A DNA stretch of 5,568 bases from Coriobacteriia bacterium (GCA_009785705.1 WQVS01000087.1:1-5568), one strand, 5' to 3'; counted from the stretch's first letter, positions 1-5,247 are shown. The notes: generated from the sequence alone by a model not told the origin. Program-made: numbers and translations.

Positions 1-435
1 CCCATAGGTGCAGGCTCCCCGATGTTTGCCGGCATCGAAAATCAGCTAGCGCAGGCAGTCTTTGCCGTTCCTGCCGTACGCGGAATAGAGTTCGGCGCAG
101 GATTCGAGGCTGCGGGCATGTTAGGTAGTGAGCACAACGACCCCTTCTGCCTAAGCAAAGACCAGAACGCAGGAGACATTCTCCATAAGTCCAATAATGC
201 AGGGGGCGTTGTAGGAGGACTCAGCACGGGTGCACCTCTTATTTTTAGAGTCGCCATAAAGCCTACTCCCTCTATTAGTAAAGAACAAGATTCGGTTGAC
301 CTTGATGCCATGGAAGAGGTCAAGCTCTCTGTTACAGGTAGGCATGACCCCTGCATAGTGCCCAGAGCAGTTCCCTGTATCGAAGCAGTTGCAGCCTTTG
401 TGCTGGCAGATATATTGGTACAAGACCATGCCTAA
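1..435 (+). CDS. aroC: chorismate synthase, C-terminal part (partial at left edge)
   Basis: Chorismate synthase converts 5-enolpyruvylshikimate 3-phosphate to chorismate, the last step of the shikimate pathway, using reduced FMN in the cytoplasm. The frame is open from base 1, so the gene starts outside the window; 144 residues are present, roughly the last 40% of a protein normally near 360 residues. Visible family motifs are NNAGG at fragment residues 65-69, RVAIKPTPS at 83-91, and the signature RHDPCIVPRAVPCIEA at 114-129. No key residue in the visible part looks lost. The TAA stop lies inside the start of the next gene, an 8-base overlap that points to one operon with translational coupling. 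Identification is secure; only the N-terminal half cannot be judged. Confidence 0.96.
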   Translation, partial: PIGAGSPMFAGIENQLAQAVFAVPAVRGIEFGAGFEAAGMLGSEHNDPFCLSKDQNAGDILHKSNNAGGVVGGLSTGAPLIFRVAIKPTPSISKEQDSVDLDAMEEVKLSVTGRHDPCIVPRAVPCIEAVAAFVLADILVQDHA

Positions 436-718
436 CAATAGTCATAATTCACCCGATGTTCCCAAGCAACAACTTGCCAGTTTGCGACAGGAAATCGACC
501 ATATTGATGACCAGATTTGCGAACTTCTTCTTCACCGCATGCAGGTCGTGGAGCAAGTCGCTGAGCTAAAGCGAAATGAGGATATTCCTATCCTGCACAG
601 TAATCGTGAAGCAGAGATACTTCAGCGCCTAACAGATGGTCTGACCCCGCAGCAAGCTCATGATATAGAGACTCTTTATCGACTGCTCTTCGAAGTCTCT
701 CGCAAGCGTCAAAGCTAG
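428..718 (+). CDS. aroQ: chorismate mutase, monofunctional AroQ type
   Basis: The 96-residue product should rearrange chorismate to prephenate, the entry to phenylalanine and tyrosine synthesis, as an all-helical AroQ dimer in the cytoplasm. Length is right for a stand-alone AroQ domain. Compared with the E. coli P-protein mutase domain, the active-site basic residues appear as R20, R37, K48 and R60, followed by E61. The position usually held by Asp three residues before that last Arg is His57, and no clear C-terminal catalytic Gln is evident, though Q95 lies at the very end. ATG 428 is preferred over the in-frame ATG 389, because 389 lies inside aroC and adds a non-homologous, Trp- and Tyr-rich extension. 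There is no strong ribosome site before 428; the 8-base overlap with aroC suggests coupled translation. The context with chorismate synthase supports the call. Confidence 0.9.
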   Translation: MPNNSHNSPDVPKQQLASLRQEIDHIDDQICELLLHRMQVVEQVAELKRNEDIPILHSNREAEILQRLTDGLTPQQAHDIETLYRLLFEVSRKRQS

Positions 719-740
719 TTATTTCATATCTTCTTCATAT

Positions 741-795
741 TTAGCCAAAATAGGCAGGAATAGTCTGCATTTTTAGCCAGGATAGACCCTAATAG
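741..795 (+). repeat. imperfect 23-base direct repeat in the gap before the surface protein gene
   Basis: Two copies, 741-763 and 773-795, share TTAGCCA, then ATAG, then AATAG at the same offsets (17 of 23 positions match) and begin 32 bases apart, about three helical turns. A possible -10 (TACTAT, 820-825) lies just downstream, but no good -35 accompanies it. The repeat could be a pair of regulator sites for the surface protein gene; that role is inference only. Nothing else is visible between 719 and 937. Confidence 0.35.
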
Positions 796-937
796 AGTGC
801 GAAAGTCATCAAGTTGTTTTACTATGGAAAGTGGCGTATCGTCCGTATGCCAGCGTTGGATGGTTGTGACTTGAATGTTTCGTGCTTACAGCCAACAGCG
901 ATTATGAAAGTAGTAGAACCGAACGAAGAAGAAACGT

Positions 938-941
938 GAGG
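938..941 (+). promoter_or_regulatory. ribosome binding site that sets the start at 948
   Basis: GAGG followed by AAGAAG places the ATG at 948 six bases downstream. The upstream in-frame GTG codons at 882 and 936 have no comparable site, and the ATG at 960 has AAGG only two bases away. Starting at 948 also gives a conventional signal peptide. Confidence 0.6.
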
Positions 942-947
942 AAGAAG

Positions 948-2117
948 ATGATTAAGGCTATGAAAGGCGCCCGCAAAAAACAGGGGAAAATAGTTAGTTT
1001 TGCATTTGCGCTTGCGCTGGTCATGGGTCTCACAACTGCTGGTACAGCCTTTGCAGACCCGGCACCAATCTACGTTGATCCAAACAGCTATGCAGAGATT
1101 ACAAAAGTACTTGAGAGGCCCATGGGGGTACACTTGCCTGCACCAGAAATCGCAGGATTTAACTTCTCTGCAACACCACAGGCCTTCGATGATGCAGCGA
1201 TTCCTGCAGGGCTTAGCTTCCCAGAAATCGCATCAATATCTTTAAATACTAATGATGGTGTTCTGCCTGATGGTTGGACACGCACTTATCCTGAAAATTG
1301 GGGTATCGATTCTATCGAGAGGTCGCTTAGATTTGACCTTGCCGATTTAAGCTTTGGTCGTGCGGGGCAATATGACTATCTAATAGAGCAACAACCCAAT
1401 AGCCATGGCGACATCACTGATACAGACAGCAGATTCATTCTTCGTCTAACGGTGGGGCAAAACGATGCCATTAATAACGTAGAATTCTTTAACTTAGCTG
1501 GTGGTAGAGCAGGTGCTGCAGTTGATACGCCTCGTTTTGTAAGCACTTATACACCAGTAGGCTCACTAAAGATTACTAGTGAAGTATCGGGCGAAAATGC
1601 CGATGAGCACAAGGACTTTGAATTCAGGGTCAGACTGACCAGTACTTCATTTGCAGATTACAACGGTACTGTTGATGCAACAATCACCAATGCATCTGGT
1701 TCAGGTGCCTCTGACCACACTATCACCTTTAATCAGTGGTATAGCTTCACCTTGCAGCATGGTTGGGAAATGGAAATTCATGATGTGCCTCTAGGTACTG
1801 CCTTTATGGTAAATGAGCCTGCAGCAACAGAGTACATCCCTACTGTTTCTGTTGCGGTAAATGGTCACTTGCCCTTTGTTCGTACAGTGGGCAACTCTGA
1901 CAGGCCTGCCACTTCAGAGACTGCATTGTCACAGGCATTTCCTGTAGAGGATCGTGTAGTAGGCGCAGGAGAGAACAAAGTAGCCTTTAGCCACTATCTG
2001 CCACACACTGCAGAAGCACATATCGTGCAAGATAACCTAATTTGGATTGCAGTAATAGGCGCGGGCGCCCTAGTCTTTGTAGCTCTAGTGGTCTTCATGC
2101 GTAAGCGCTTGAACTAG
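948..2117 (+). CDS. sortase-anchored surface protein with pilin-like domains
   Basis: The 389-residue product looks secreted and wall-linked. Residues 1-36 form a signal peptide: a basic stretch (KGARKKQGK), a hydrophobic core from I15, and an AFA cleavage site before D37. Residues about 71-204 resemble the FctA/Spy0128-type pilin domain, with an FNFSATP strand, a Y-x-Y-x-I-E pattern (QYDYLIEQ) and a RFILRLTV strand. From G205 (GSLKITSEVSG, then KDFEFRVRLT and a VNEP segment near 287-291) it resembles the DUF7601-type beta domain found in Gram-positive surface proteins. The tail carries LPHTA (351-355), eight residues, a membrane helix (364-384) and RKRLN, the layout of a cell-wall sorting signal with Ala in place of the usual Gly. 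Such proteins commonly act in pili or adhesion. No sortase or second pilin gene lies in the window, so pilus assembly is unproven. It is probably a separate unit ending at the hairpin 2149-2180. Confidence 0.8.
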   Translation: MIKAMKGARKKQGKIVSFAFALALVMGLTTAGTAFADPAPIYVDPNSYAEITKVLERPMGVHLPAPEIAGFNFSATPQAFDDAAIPAGLSFPEIASISLNTNDGVLPDGWTRTYPENWGIDSIERSLRFDLADLSFGRAGQYDYLIEQQPNSHGDITDTDSRFILRLTVGQNDAINNVEFFNLAGGRAGAAVDTPRFVSTYTPVGSLKITSEVSGENADEHKDFEFRVRLTSTSFADYNGTVDATITNASGSGASDHTITFNQWYSFTLQHGWEMEIHDVPLGTAFMVNEPAATEYIPTVSVAVNGHLPFVRTVGNSDRPATSETALSQAFPVEDRVVGAGENKVAFSHYLPHTAEAHIVQDNLIWIAVIGAGALVFVALVVFMRKRLN

Positions 2118-2148
2118 CAATAGCTTTACCCTAAAACAAAGTTAAGCC

Positions 2149-2180
2149 AAATGAGCCGTTCCATCAGGAGCGGCTCATTT
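2149..2180 (+). terminator. long hairpin, probable terminator (copy 1 of a repeated hairpin)
   Basis: Arms 2149-2162 and 2167-2180 pair over 14 bp (one G-T pair) around an ATCA loop. The core is AAATGAGCCG against CGGCTCATTT. It lies 31 bases after the surface protein stop. The downstream T-run is short (TTTCAATT), so termination may be modest. A near-identical hairpin is at 5189-5219. Confidence 0.75.
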
Positions 2181-2318
2181 CAATTGCACATTCTGCTTTC
2201 ATTTTTTTGTGTAAGCAAAATGGACAGACTTTGAGAATTTTTTGAAATCGAATACCTGTACGCTAAATGGTGTATGATAGATACCCCAAACAGTTGTGCG
2301 TTCAAATATTTGTTGCCA

Positions 2319-2347
2319 TTGGTGCTCATAAGTACCTTTTATATAAT
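2319..2347 (+). promoter_or_regulatory. promoter of the phage-type regulator gene
   Basis: TTGGTG (2319-2324), a 17-base spacer and a perfect TATAAT (2342-2347). Transcription would start near 2354, giving a leader of about 15 bases that still contains the AAGGA ribosome site (2357-2361) before ATG 2368. The -35 matches consensus only in its first three bases. Confidence 0.6.
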
Positions 2348-2367
2348 CTTGGAAGTAAGGACGAAGT

Positions 2368-2850
2368 ATGAACATTAAGAAAAGACTAGAAGCACACAGA
2401 AAACTACTTTGTAAAATCAGAACCTCTGAGCAACAATTGGAAAACTTGAAAGAGGGGATGACAACCCCGGTAACGTCTGACCCTTCACGCAGTGCAGTAC
2501 AGGGTGGGGAGAAAAGTGACCATCTGCCAATCACTCTGCACCAGATAGAAATTATCCAGAAGGAACTAGAGGGACTTTATGTACTGCGTGACCAAGAACA
2601 TGATGAATTGTGGCCAGTGGTAAATCTGCTAGAGTGCAGCGATGAATCTATTATGTTGAAGGCAAAGTATTTCAGCTTGATGAGCCGTGAAGAGATTGCG
2701 GATCTACTCTTTGGACATAAAGAAGACTTCAATGACCGCTATCGAAATTACCTGCAACGGGTAAGCAATTTGCATACCATTGCAATCAGAAAGCTTAACA
2801 ATCACGCAGAGAATCCTGCTAAGAAATTAGCTTCAATTAGCTGCGCTTAA
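2368..2850 (+). CDS. phage-type helix-turn-helix regulator (DUF1492/ArpU-like)
   Basis: The 160-residue protein is probably a DNA-binding transcription regulator of the small sigma-like type that phages place before their late genes. Residues 1-30 are a charged helix (coiled-coil-like), 31-54 are a polar linker, and 55-88 form a second long helix. Residues about 96-144 form the recognisable part: MLKAKYF, then MSREEIADLLFG, then a YRNYLQRVSNLH...ALRKL-type helix, a pattern like sigma-70 region 4 and DUF1492 proteins. The start is fixed by AAGGA seven bases before ATG and by the promoter just upstream. It is followed by phased ATTAGC repeats and, after a terminator, by tail genes, which fits a role in controlling phage late genes. 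The family match is from memory of the pattern; an unrelated helix-turn-helix protein cannot be excluded. No integrase or immunity repressor accompanies it. Confidence 0.6.
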   Translation: MNIKKRLEAHRKLLCKIRTSEQQLENLKEGMTTPVTSDPSRSAVQGGEKSDHLPITLHQIEIIQKELEGLYVLRDQEHDELWPVVNLLECSDESIMLKAKYFSLMSREEIADLLFGHKEDFNDRYRNYLQRVSNLHTIAIRKLNNHAENPAKKLASISCA

Positions 2851-2901
2851 CTATTATTAGTTTTTAGTAGCAAATAGTAGTAAAAATTAGCTCAAATTAG
2901 C
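2826..2901 (+). repeat. helically phased ATTAG(C) decamer repeats
   Basis: ATTAGC occurs at 2826, 2836, 2886 and 2896, and ATTAGT at 2856, so all five start on the same ten-base register. Each ATTAGC pair reads as a tandem decamer of the form ATTAGC plus TYMA or similar. The first pair is inside the 3' end of the regulator gene; the rest lie in the gap. Sites on one face of the helix suggest an operator array, possibly for the adjacent regulator, but AT-rich chance repetition is also possible. Confidence 0.4.
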
Positions 2902-2913
2902 ACAAATGTACGA

Positions 2914-2919
2914 TATAGT
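2914..2919 (+). promoter_or_regulatory. candidate -10 element of an activator-dependent promoter
   Basis: TATAGT matches five of six consensus bases, but no acceptable -35 is found 16-18 bases upstream. The last ATTAGC repeat ends 12 bases upstream, where an activator overlapping the -35 region would bind. A transcript from here would run about 150 bases to the terminator at 3041-3076. This is a weak call. Confidence 0.25.
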
Positions 2920-3040
2920 TAAGATGTCAAAAAGTGAGTCAATGCTTGCAAGATACCGAAGAAAGCAAACCAAAACAAACAGACATCTATAACAATGGCT
3001 TAAGCAAAGTTATCTAGAAAGCAAATCTCTCACAAACAAA

Positions 3041-3076
3041 ACCGCACCTCAAACAAAGAGGAGCGGTTTTTCTTTT
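3041..3076 (+). terminator. strong rho-independent terminator upstream of the tail genes
   Basis: CCGCACCTC (3042-3050) pairs with GAGGAGCGG (3058-3066), 4+4 bp around one A-A mismatch, with an AAACAAA loop and then TTTTTCTTTT. The preceding A-run can extend the stem. It ends the regulator transcript or a short leader RNA, and lies only 60 bases before the tail protein gene. Confidence 0.85.
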
Positions 3077-3094
3077 GGCACAAATATTTGACCA

Positions 3095-3111
3095 GAGTCT
3101 AAGCAAGACTC
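3095..3111 (+). repeat. small inverted repeat before the tail operon
   Basis: GAGTCT and AGACTC flank a five-base AAGCA centre, 25 bases before the tail protein start. A TTGACC (3088-3093) overlaps its left side, but no -10 follows at the right distance. It may be an operator or an RNA hairpin in the leader; the function is unknown. Confidence 0.3.
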
Positions 3112-3135
3112 AAAACAAGGAAAAGGAGACAAGAA

Positions 3136-3690
3136 ATGAACTCAAAAAATGTAGCAAGCGGTAGACCAAACGTAGGTGGAGCCATCTTTACAGCCCCTGC
3201 AGGAACAGCTGACGTTCCCACAGATGCACTGACTCCTCTATCAGCTTCTTTCGTTGAGCTAGGATATGCATCAGAAGAAGGCATCGCTAATGCCATTGAG
3301 ACTGAAACAAATGCAGTGAACGCCTGGGGTGGAGACGAAGTACTCAACGAAGTCACCAGCAGAAACGAAACCTTTAGCTTCAAACTGATTGAAACCAGCG
3401 TAGCTACACTGAAAGAAGTATTTGGTGCAGAGAATGTCACAGAAAATGCTGACGGTACTGTAGTACTGCATAACGCACGCGGACTTACAGAGCGCATTCA
3501 CGTTTATGAAATCCTTATGGGTGCGGGACAGGTAAAGCGCATCGTAGTTCCTCGTGTAAAGACAGCAGAACTGGGAGAGATTGTATACAACGGAGCAGAC
3601 CCTGTAGGTTACGAGTTGACTCTAGCCGCACTACCCGACAGCAACGGTAATACAGCCTATGAGTACATCGCACAAATCTCAGGTGAGTAA
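3136..3690 (+). CDS. phage major tail (tube) protein
   Basis: The 184-residue product resembles the major tail proteins of actinobacterial siphophages, which polymerise into the tail tube around the tape measure. Typical features in order are an N-terminal GGAIFTAPAGTADVPTDA segment (residues 14-31), a SFVELGYASEEG strand near 36-47, an ETNAVNAWGGDEVLNEVTS region, FSFKLIETS near 76-84, and a C-terminal VGYELTLAALPDSNG strand before a short end. Full family length and an undamaged frame argue against simple decay. The start is supported by AAGGAG seven bases before ATG. It overlaps no upstream gene and lies 60 bases beyond a terminator, without a clear promoter of its own. In complete phages, head-tail connector genes precede it and chaperone and tape-measure genes follow; only the chaperone is here, one base after the stop codon. 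Confidence 0.85.
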   Translation: MNSKNVASGRPNVGGAIFTAPAGTADVPTDALTPLSASFVELGYASEEGIANAIETETNAVNAWGGDEVLNEVTSRNETFSFKLIETSVATLKEVFGAENVTENADGTVVLHNARGLTERIHVYEILMGAGQVKRIVVPRVKTAELGEIVYNGADPVGYELTLAALPDSNGNTAYEYIAQISGE

Positions 3691-3691
3691 G

Positions 3692-4012
3692 ATGCATAAA
3701 CAAGAAGTTAATGTGCAAGCAGCTAATGCTCAAGAAGCAAACACTCAGAACAAAAAGTTCATCACTATTACTTCTCATGGAATTACTGTCAAAGTAAACA
3801 GAGATAAGTTTAACGACCTAGAGCTCTTTGACATGATTGATGAGATTCAATCAGGAAATGTCTTTAAGATGCCAAAGCTTATGAGATTAATCTTTGAAGA
3901 TCAGCATGACTTAGTTATGGACGGACTCCGCAACGAAGAAGGAATAGTTACAGCAGATAGTGCCTCAGAGTTTTTAGTAGAGGTGTTGGGACAAATAGGC
4001 CCAAACTCCTAA
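3692..4012 (+). CDS. phage tail assembly chaperone, short form (gpG-like)
   Basis: This is the 106-residue zero-frame product. In phages it coats the tape measure and recruits tail tube subunits, as lambda gpG does. After a polar Gln/Asn/Ala-rich start (residues 1-20) comes the typical FITITSHGITVKV beta pair, then helices containing LELFDMIDEIQSG, KMPKLMRLIFED and ASEFLVEVLGQIG. ATG 3692 starts one base after the tail protein stop and has AGGTGAG (3681-3687) at proper distance, so the two genes are co-translated. The in-frame ATG at 3659 lies inside the tail gene and is rejected. Four codons before the end is the slippery CCCAAAC, so some ribosomes shift into the next frame and make the long form. 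Identification rests on position, size, fold pattern and the frameshift together. Confidence 0.8.
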   Translation: MHKQEVNVQAANAQEANTQNKKFITITSHGITVKVNRDKFNDLELFDMIDEIQSGNVFKMPKLMRLIFEDQHDLVMDGLRNEEGIVTADSASEFLVEVLGQIGPNS

Positions 4013-4407
4013 CGCTCTTAATTTTCAGGAGAGAATATCCTGCAAAGTTAAGAGCAGACTTCCAACAGTATTATCAACTAAACCTAGATGATATGGGAGG
4101 CACGTATACAGTGCTTCATGCAGCAGACTTGGCGGCAAACTTACCCACTGAGTCTCGCTGCATGTGCATGCTAGAGCCAGCCCTAGAGTGGAGCAAGCAA
4201 GACCATCTGCTAGCAGCAATAGCAAACAGGCTAAGCATACTGGTTTGGATGCAATCAAAAGATGGCTCAAAGGGAAGAAACAAGCCAAAAATGATAGAAC
4301 CCCCCAAACAGCGCCAGCAAATCAGAGCGCAAAAAGAGGAGCAGCTATCCGCTGATGACTACAAGACACAGCTACAAAAAGCACGAGCAGCCATAAATAA
4401 GAGCTAG
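3692..4407 (+). CDS. tail assembly chaperone, long frameshifted form (gpGT-like, DUF5361 C-terminus)
   Basis: Joining 3692-4006 to 4006-4407 with base 4006 read twice gives about 238 residues: 105 from the short form and 133 from the -1 frame. The second part begins LLTLLIFRREYPAKLRADF, continues through YYQLNLDDMG, AADLAANLPTESR, LEWSKQDHLLAAIANR and KDGSKGRNKP, and ends in a charged tail. This is the DUF5361 pattern of actinobacterial phage chaperone second parts. From 3961 to 4092 this frame is open but has no ATG, GTG or TTG, and the conserved REYPAKLRADF segment lies before the first ATG (4093), so it can only be reached by shifting. In lambda-like phages a minor long form is needed to bind the tail protein during assembly. 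The stop codon is embedded in a terminator hairpin. Confidence 0.8.
3979..3985 (+). promoter_or_regulatory. Shine-Dalgarno-like stimulator upstream of the slippery site
   Basis: AGAGGTG lies inside the chaperone reading frame, 14 bases before the heptamer. Internal Shine-Dalgarno-like sequences at about this distance raise bacterial -1 frameshifting, as at dnaX of E. coli. The match is partial, so its contribution is a guess. Confidence 0.35.
4000..4006 (+). promoter_or_regulatory. slippery heptamer of a programmed -1 frameshift
   Basis: C CCA AAC in the zero frame fits X XXY YYZ exactly: Pro and Asn tRNAs on CCA and AAC can slip to CCC and AAA. The zero-frame TAA follows at 4010-4012, and the -1 frame stays open to 4405. 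Frameshifts at this gene position are widely conserved in tailed phages. Confidence 0.85.
4014..4055 (+). promoter_or_regulatory. frameshift-stimulating RNA stem-loop
   Basis: GCTCTTAA (4014-4021) pairs perfectly with TTAAGAGC (4048-4055). Inside, CAGGA (4026-4030) pairs with TCCTG (4038-4042) around a seven-base loop, leaving a small internal loop. The outer stem starts seven bases after the heptamer, within the usual 5-9 base spacing for -1 frameshift stimulators. Confidence 0.8.
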
Positions 4408-4426
4408 GGAACCATCCTAGCTCTTT
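4399..4426 (+). terminator. terminator overlapping the chaperone stop codon
   Basis: AAGAGCTAGG (4399-4408) pairs perfectly with CCTAGCTCTT (4416-4425) across a seven-base loop, followed by one more T. The TAG stop (4405-4407) is part of the left arm. The T-run is short. It closes the tail operon where a tape-measure gene would be expected. Confidence 0.7.
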
Positions 4427-4497
4427 GACGACCTATACACCTCACACCCCTTCTTTTCGTAGCGTTGCAGCGTTCACTTGAATTTAAGAGTTCTGTA

Positions 4498-4525
4498 TTG
4501 ACTTGAGGGGGGGGGTCTGTATGCT
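4498..4525 (+). promoter_or_regulatory. lipoprotein promoter with a nine-G spacer tract (possible phase switch)
   Basis: TTGACT (4498-4503) and TATGCT (4520-4525) are 16 bases apart, and nine consecutive G (4507-4515) fill most of the spacer. Transcription would begin near 4532, leaving a leader of about 55 bases. Gain or loss of a G would change the spacer from 16 to 17 or 15, a known way to switch surface protein genes on and off. The -10 match is only four of six; ATGCTA at 4521, with TG before it, is an alternative at 17 bases. Confidence 0.55.
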
Positions 4526-4573
4526 AGAAGTCTTGATTCAGAGAAGGCAGACAGTAAATATGTTTGCCCATAT

Positions 4574-4581
4574 AAAGGAGG
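4574..4581 (+). promoter_or_regulatory. ribosome binding site selecting a TTG start
   Basis: AAAGGAGG is a near-perfect ribosome site five bases before TTG 4587. It rules out the further upstream in-frame TTG (4503), which runs through the G-tract, and the ATGs at 4521 and 4560. Confidence 0.85.
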
Positions 4582-4586
4582 ACACC

Positions 4587-5153
4587 TTGAAAAGATTATT
4601 GATGTTGCTGCTTGCACTTATGCTTGTGCTTAGCGTAGGAGTTCTTACAGCATGCGATGAGCCAGAAGAAGTAATTGAAGAGCCACCAGTTGCAGTTGAC
4701 CCTGTTGATCCACCAGAAGACTATGACGCTCAAGATGGTGACGCAACCTTTGAGAACAGTGTATTCTCTACACCAGAAATGACAATTGAGATTACTAGTC
4801 ACAGAGTAATTCAACCTGGTGATGAAGGAAATGATTTTGGAGATGAGCCTGTTATTGCGTTTTGGTACGAGGTAACAAATCACACAGATGATGACCTCAA
4901 TCCAACAACGGCATGGATTATGACAATGAGCGCCTTCCAAGACAATGACCCTAATATGGATAATGAGCTAGACGTAACAATACATCCTGATTCAGACTTG
5001 GTGGGCAATCAATCGGCTAACATTAGAGAAGGCGGAACCGTTGAAAACGCGGTTGCATACACACTAACTGATGAGGTTACTCCAGTTGAGCTTGTAGCAT
5101 CACTAGACCTTGGGTTCACCACGGTTGGATCAATGCTCTTCAATGTAGAATAA
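4587..5153 (+). CDS. DUF5067-domain lipoprotein
   Basis: The 188-residue product is an exported lipoprotein. Residues 1-22 are a signal peptide (KR, then a Leu-rich core), with lipobox LTAC and the lipidated Cys at 23. Residues 24-50 are an acidic, Pro-rich spacer (EPEEVIEEPPVAVDPVDPPED) that would lift the domain off the membrane. Residues about 60-188 match the DUF5067 pattern of Gram-positive lipoproteins: a hydrophobic strand with VIQPGDEGND, then EPVIAFWYEVTNHTDDD, FQDNDPN, a GGTVENAVAYTLTDE turn and a C-terminal beta strand. The fold is thought to be immunoglobulin-like and the function is unknown. The TTG start is chosen for the AAAGGAGG site and because it begins exactly at the signal peptide. 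It seems to be a single-gene unit between a G-tract promoter and a hairpin terminator, not part of the phage operon that precedes it. Confidence 0.85.
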   Translation: MKRLLMLLLALMLVLSVGVLTACDEPEEVIEEPPVAVDPVDPPEDYDAQDGDATFENSVFSTPEMTIEITSHRVIQPGDEGNDFGDEPVIAFWYEVTNHTDDDLNPTTAWIMTMSAFQDNDPNMDNELDVTIHPDSDLVGNQSANIREGGTVENAVAYTLTDEVTPVELVASLDLGFTTVGSMLFNVE

Positions 5154-5188
5154 TTGCAGATTCTATAAGTGTACTTCAGAGCACCAAA

Positions 5189-5219
5189 AAATGAGCCGTC
5201 CTTCTGGGGCGGCTCATTT
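5189..5219 (+). terminator. hairpin terminator after the lipoprotein gene (copy 2 of the repeated hairpin)
   Basis: Arms 5189-5201 and 5207-5219 pair over 13 bp (one G-T pair). A run of A precedes it, and TTTCAATT follows, exactly as in the copy at 2149-2180. It lies 36 bases after the lipoprotein stop. Confidence 0.75.
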
Positions 5220-5247
5220 CAATTAAGGGAAACAGTGTACTAAATGC

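Noticed and set aside
882..947. GTG 882 as the start of the surface protein
   Set aside because: It adds a 22-residue highly charged extension before the signal peptide and has no ribosome site.
2199..2534. Minus-strand open frame of 111 residues, whose C-terminal half covers the gap before the regulator gene
   Set aside because: Half of it is antisense to the better supported regulator gene, it has no ribosome site, and it runs over that gene's promoter. A gene remnant in 2199-2367 cannot be fully excluded.
2924..2992. Plus-strand 22-codon frame starting ATG TCA AAA
   Set aside because: It has no ribosome site and an AT-rich composition. It lies in a probable leader RNA and resembles no known peptide.
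4014..4055. Stem-loop at 4014-4055 considered as a terminator for the tail operon
   Set aside because: It has no T-run, and an open conserved frame passes straight through it. Its position after the slippery heptamer fits a frameshift stimulator.
4093..4407. Independent gene starting at ATG 4093
   Set aside because: There is no real ribosome site before it, and the conserved N-terminal part of the domain is encoded upstream in the same frame. The frameshift signals explain it better.
4503..4586. Upstream in-frame start of the lipoprotein that reads through the G-tract, which would mean translational phase variation
   Set aside because: The AAAGGAGG site and the signal peptide both place the start at TTG 4587, so the tract lies in the promoter, not in the gene.
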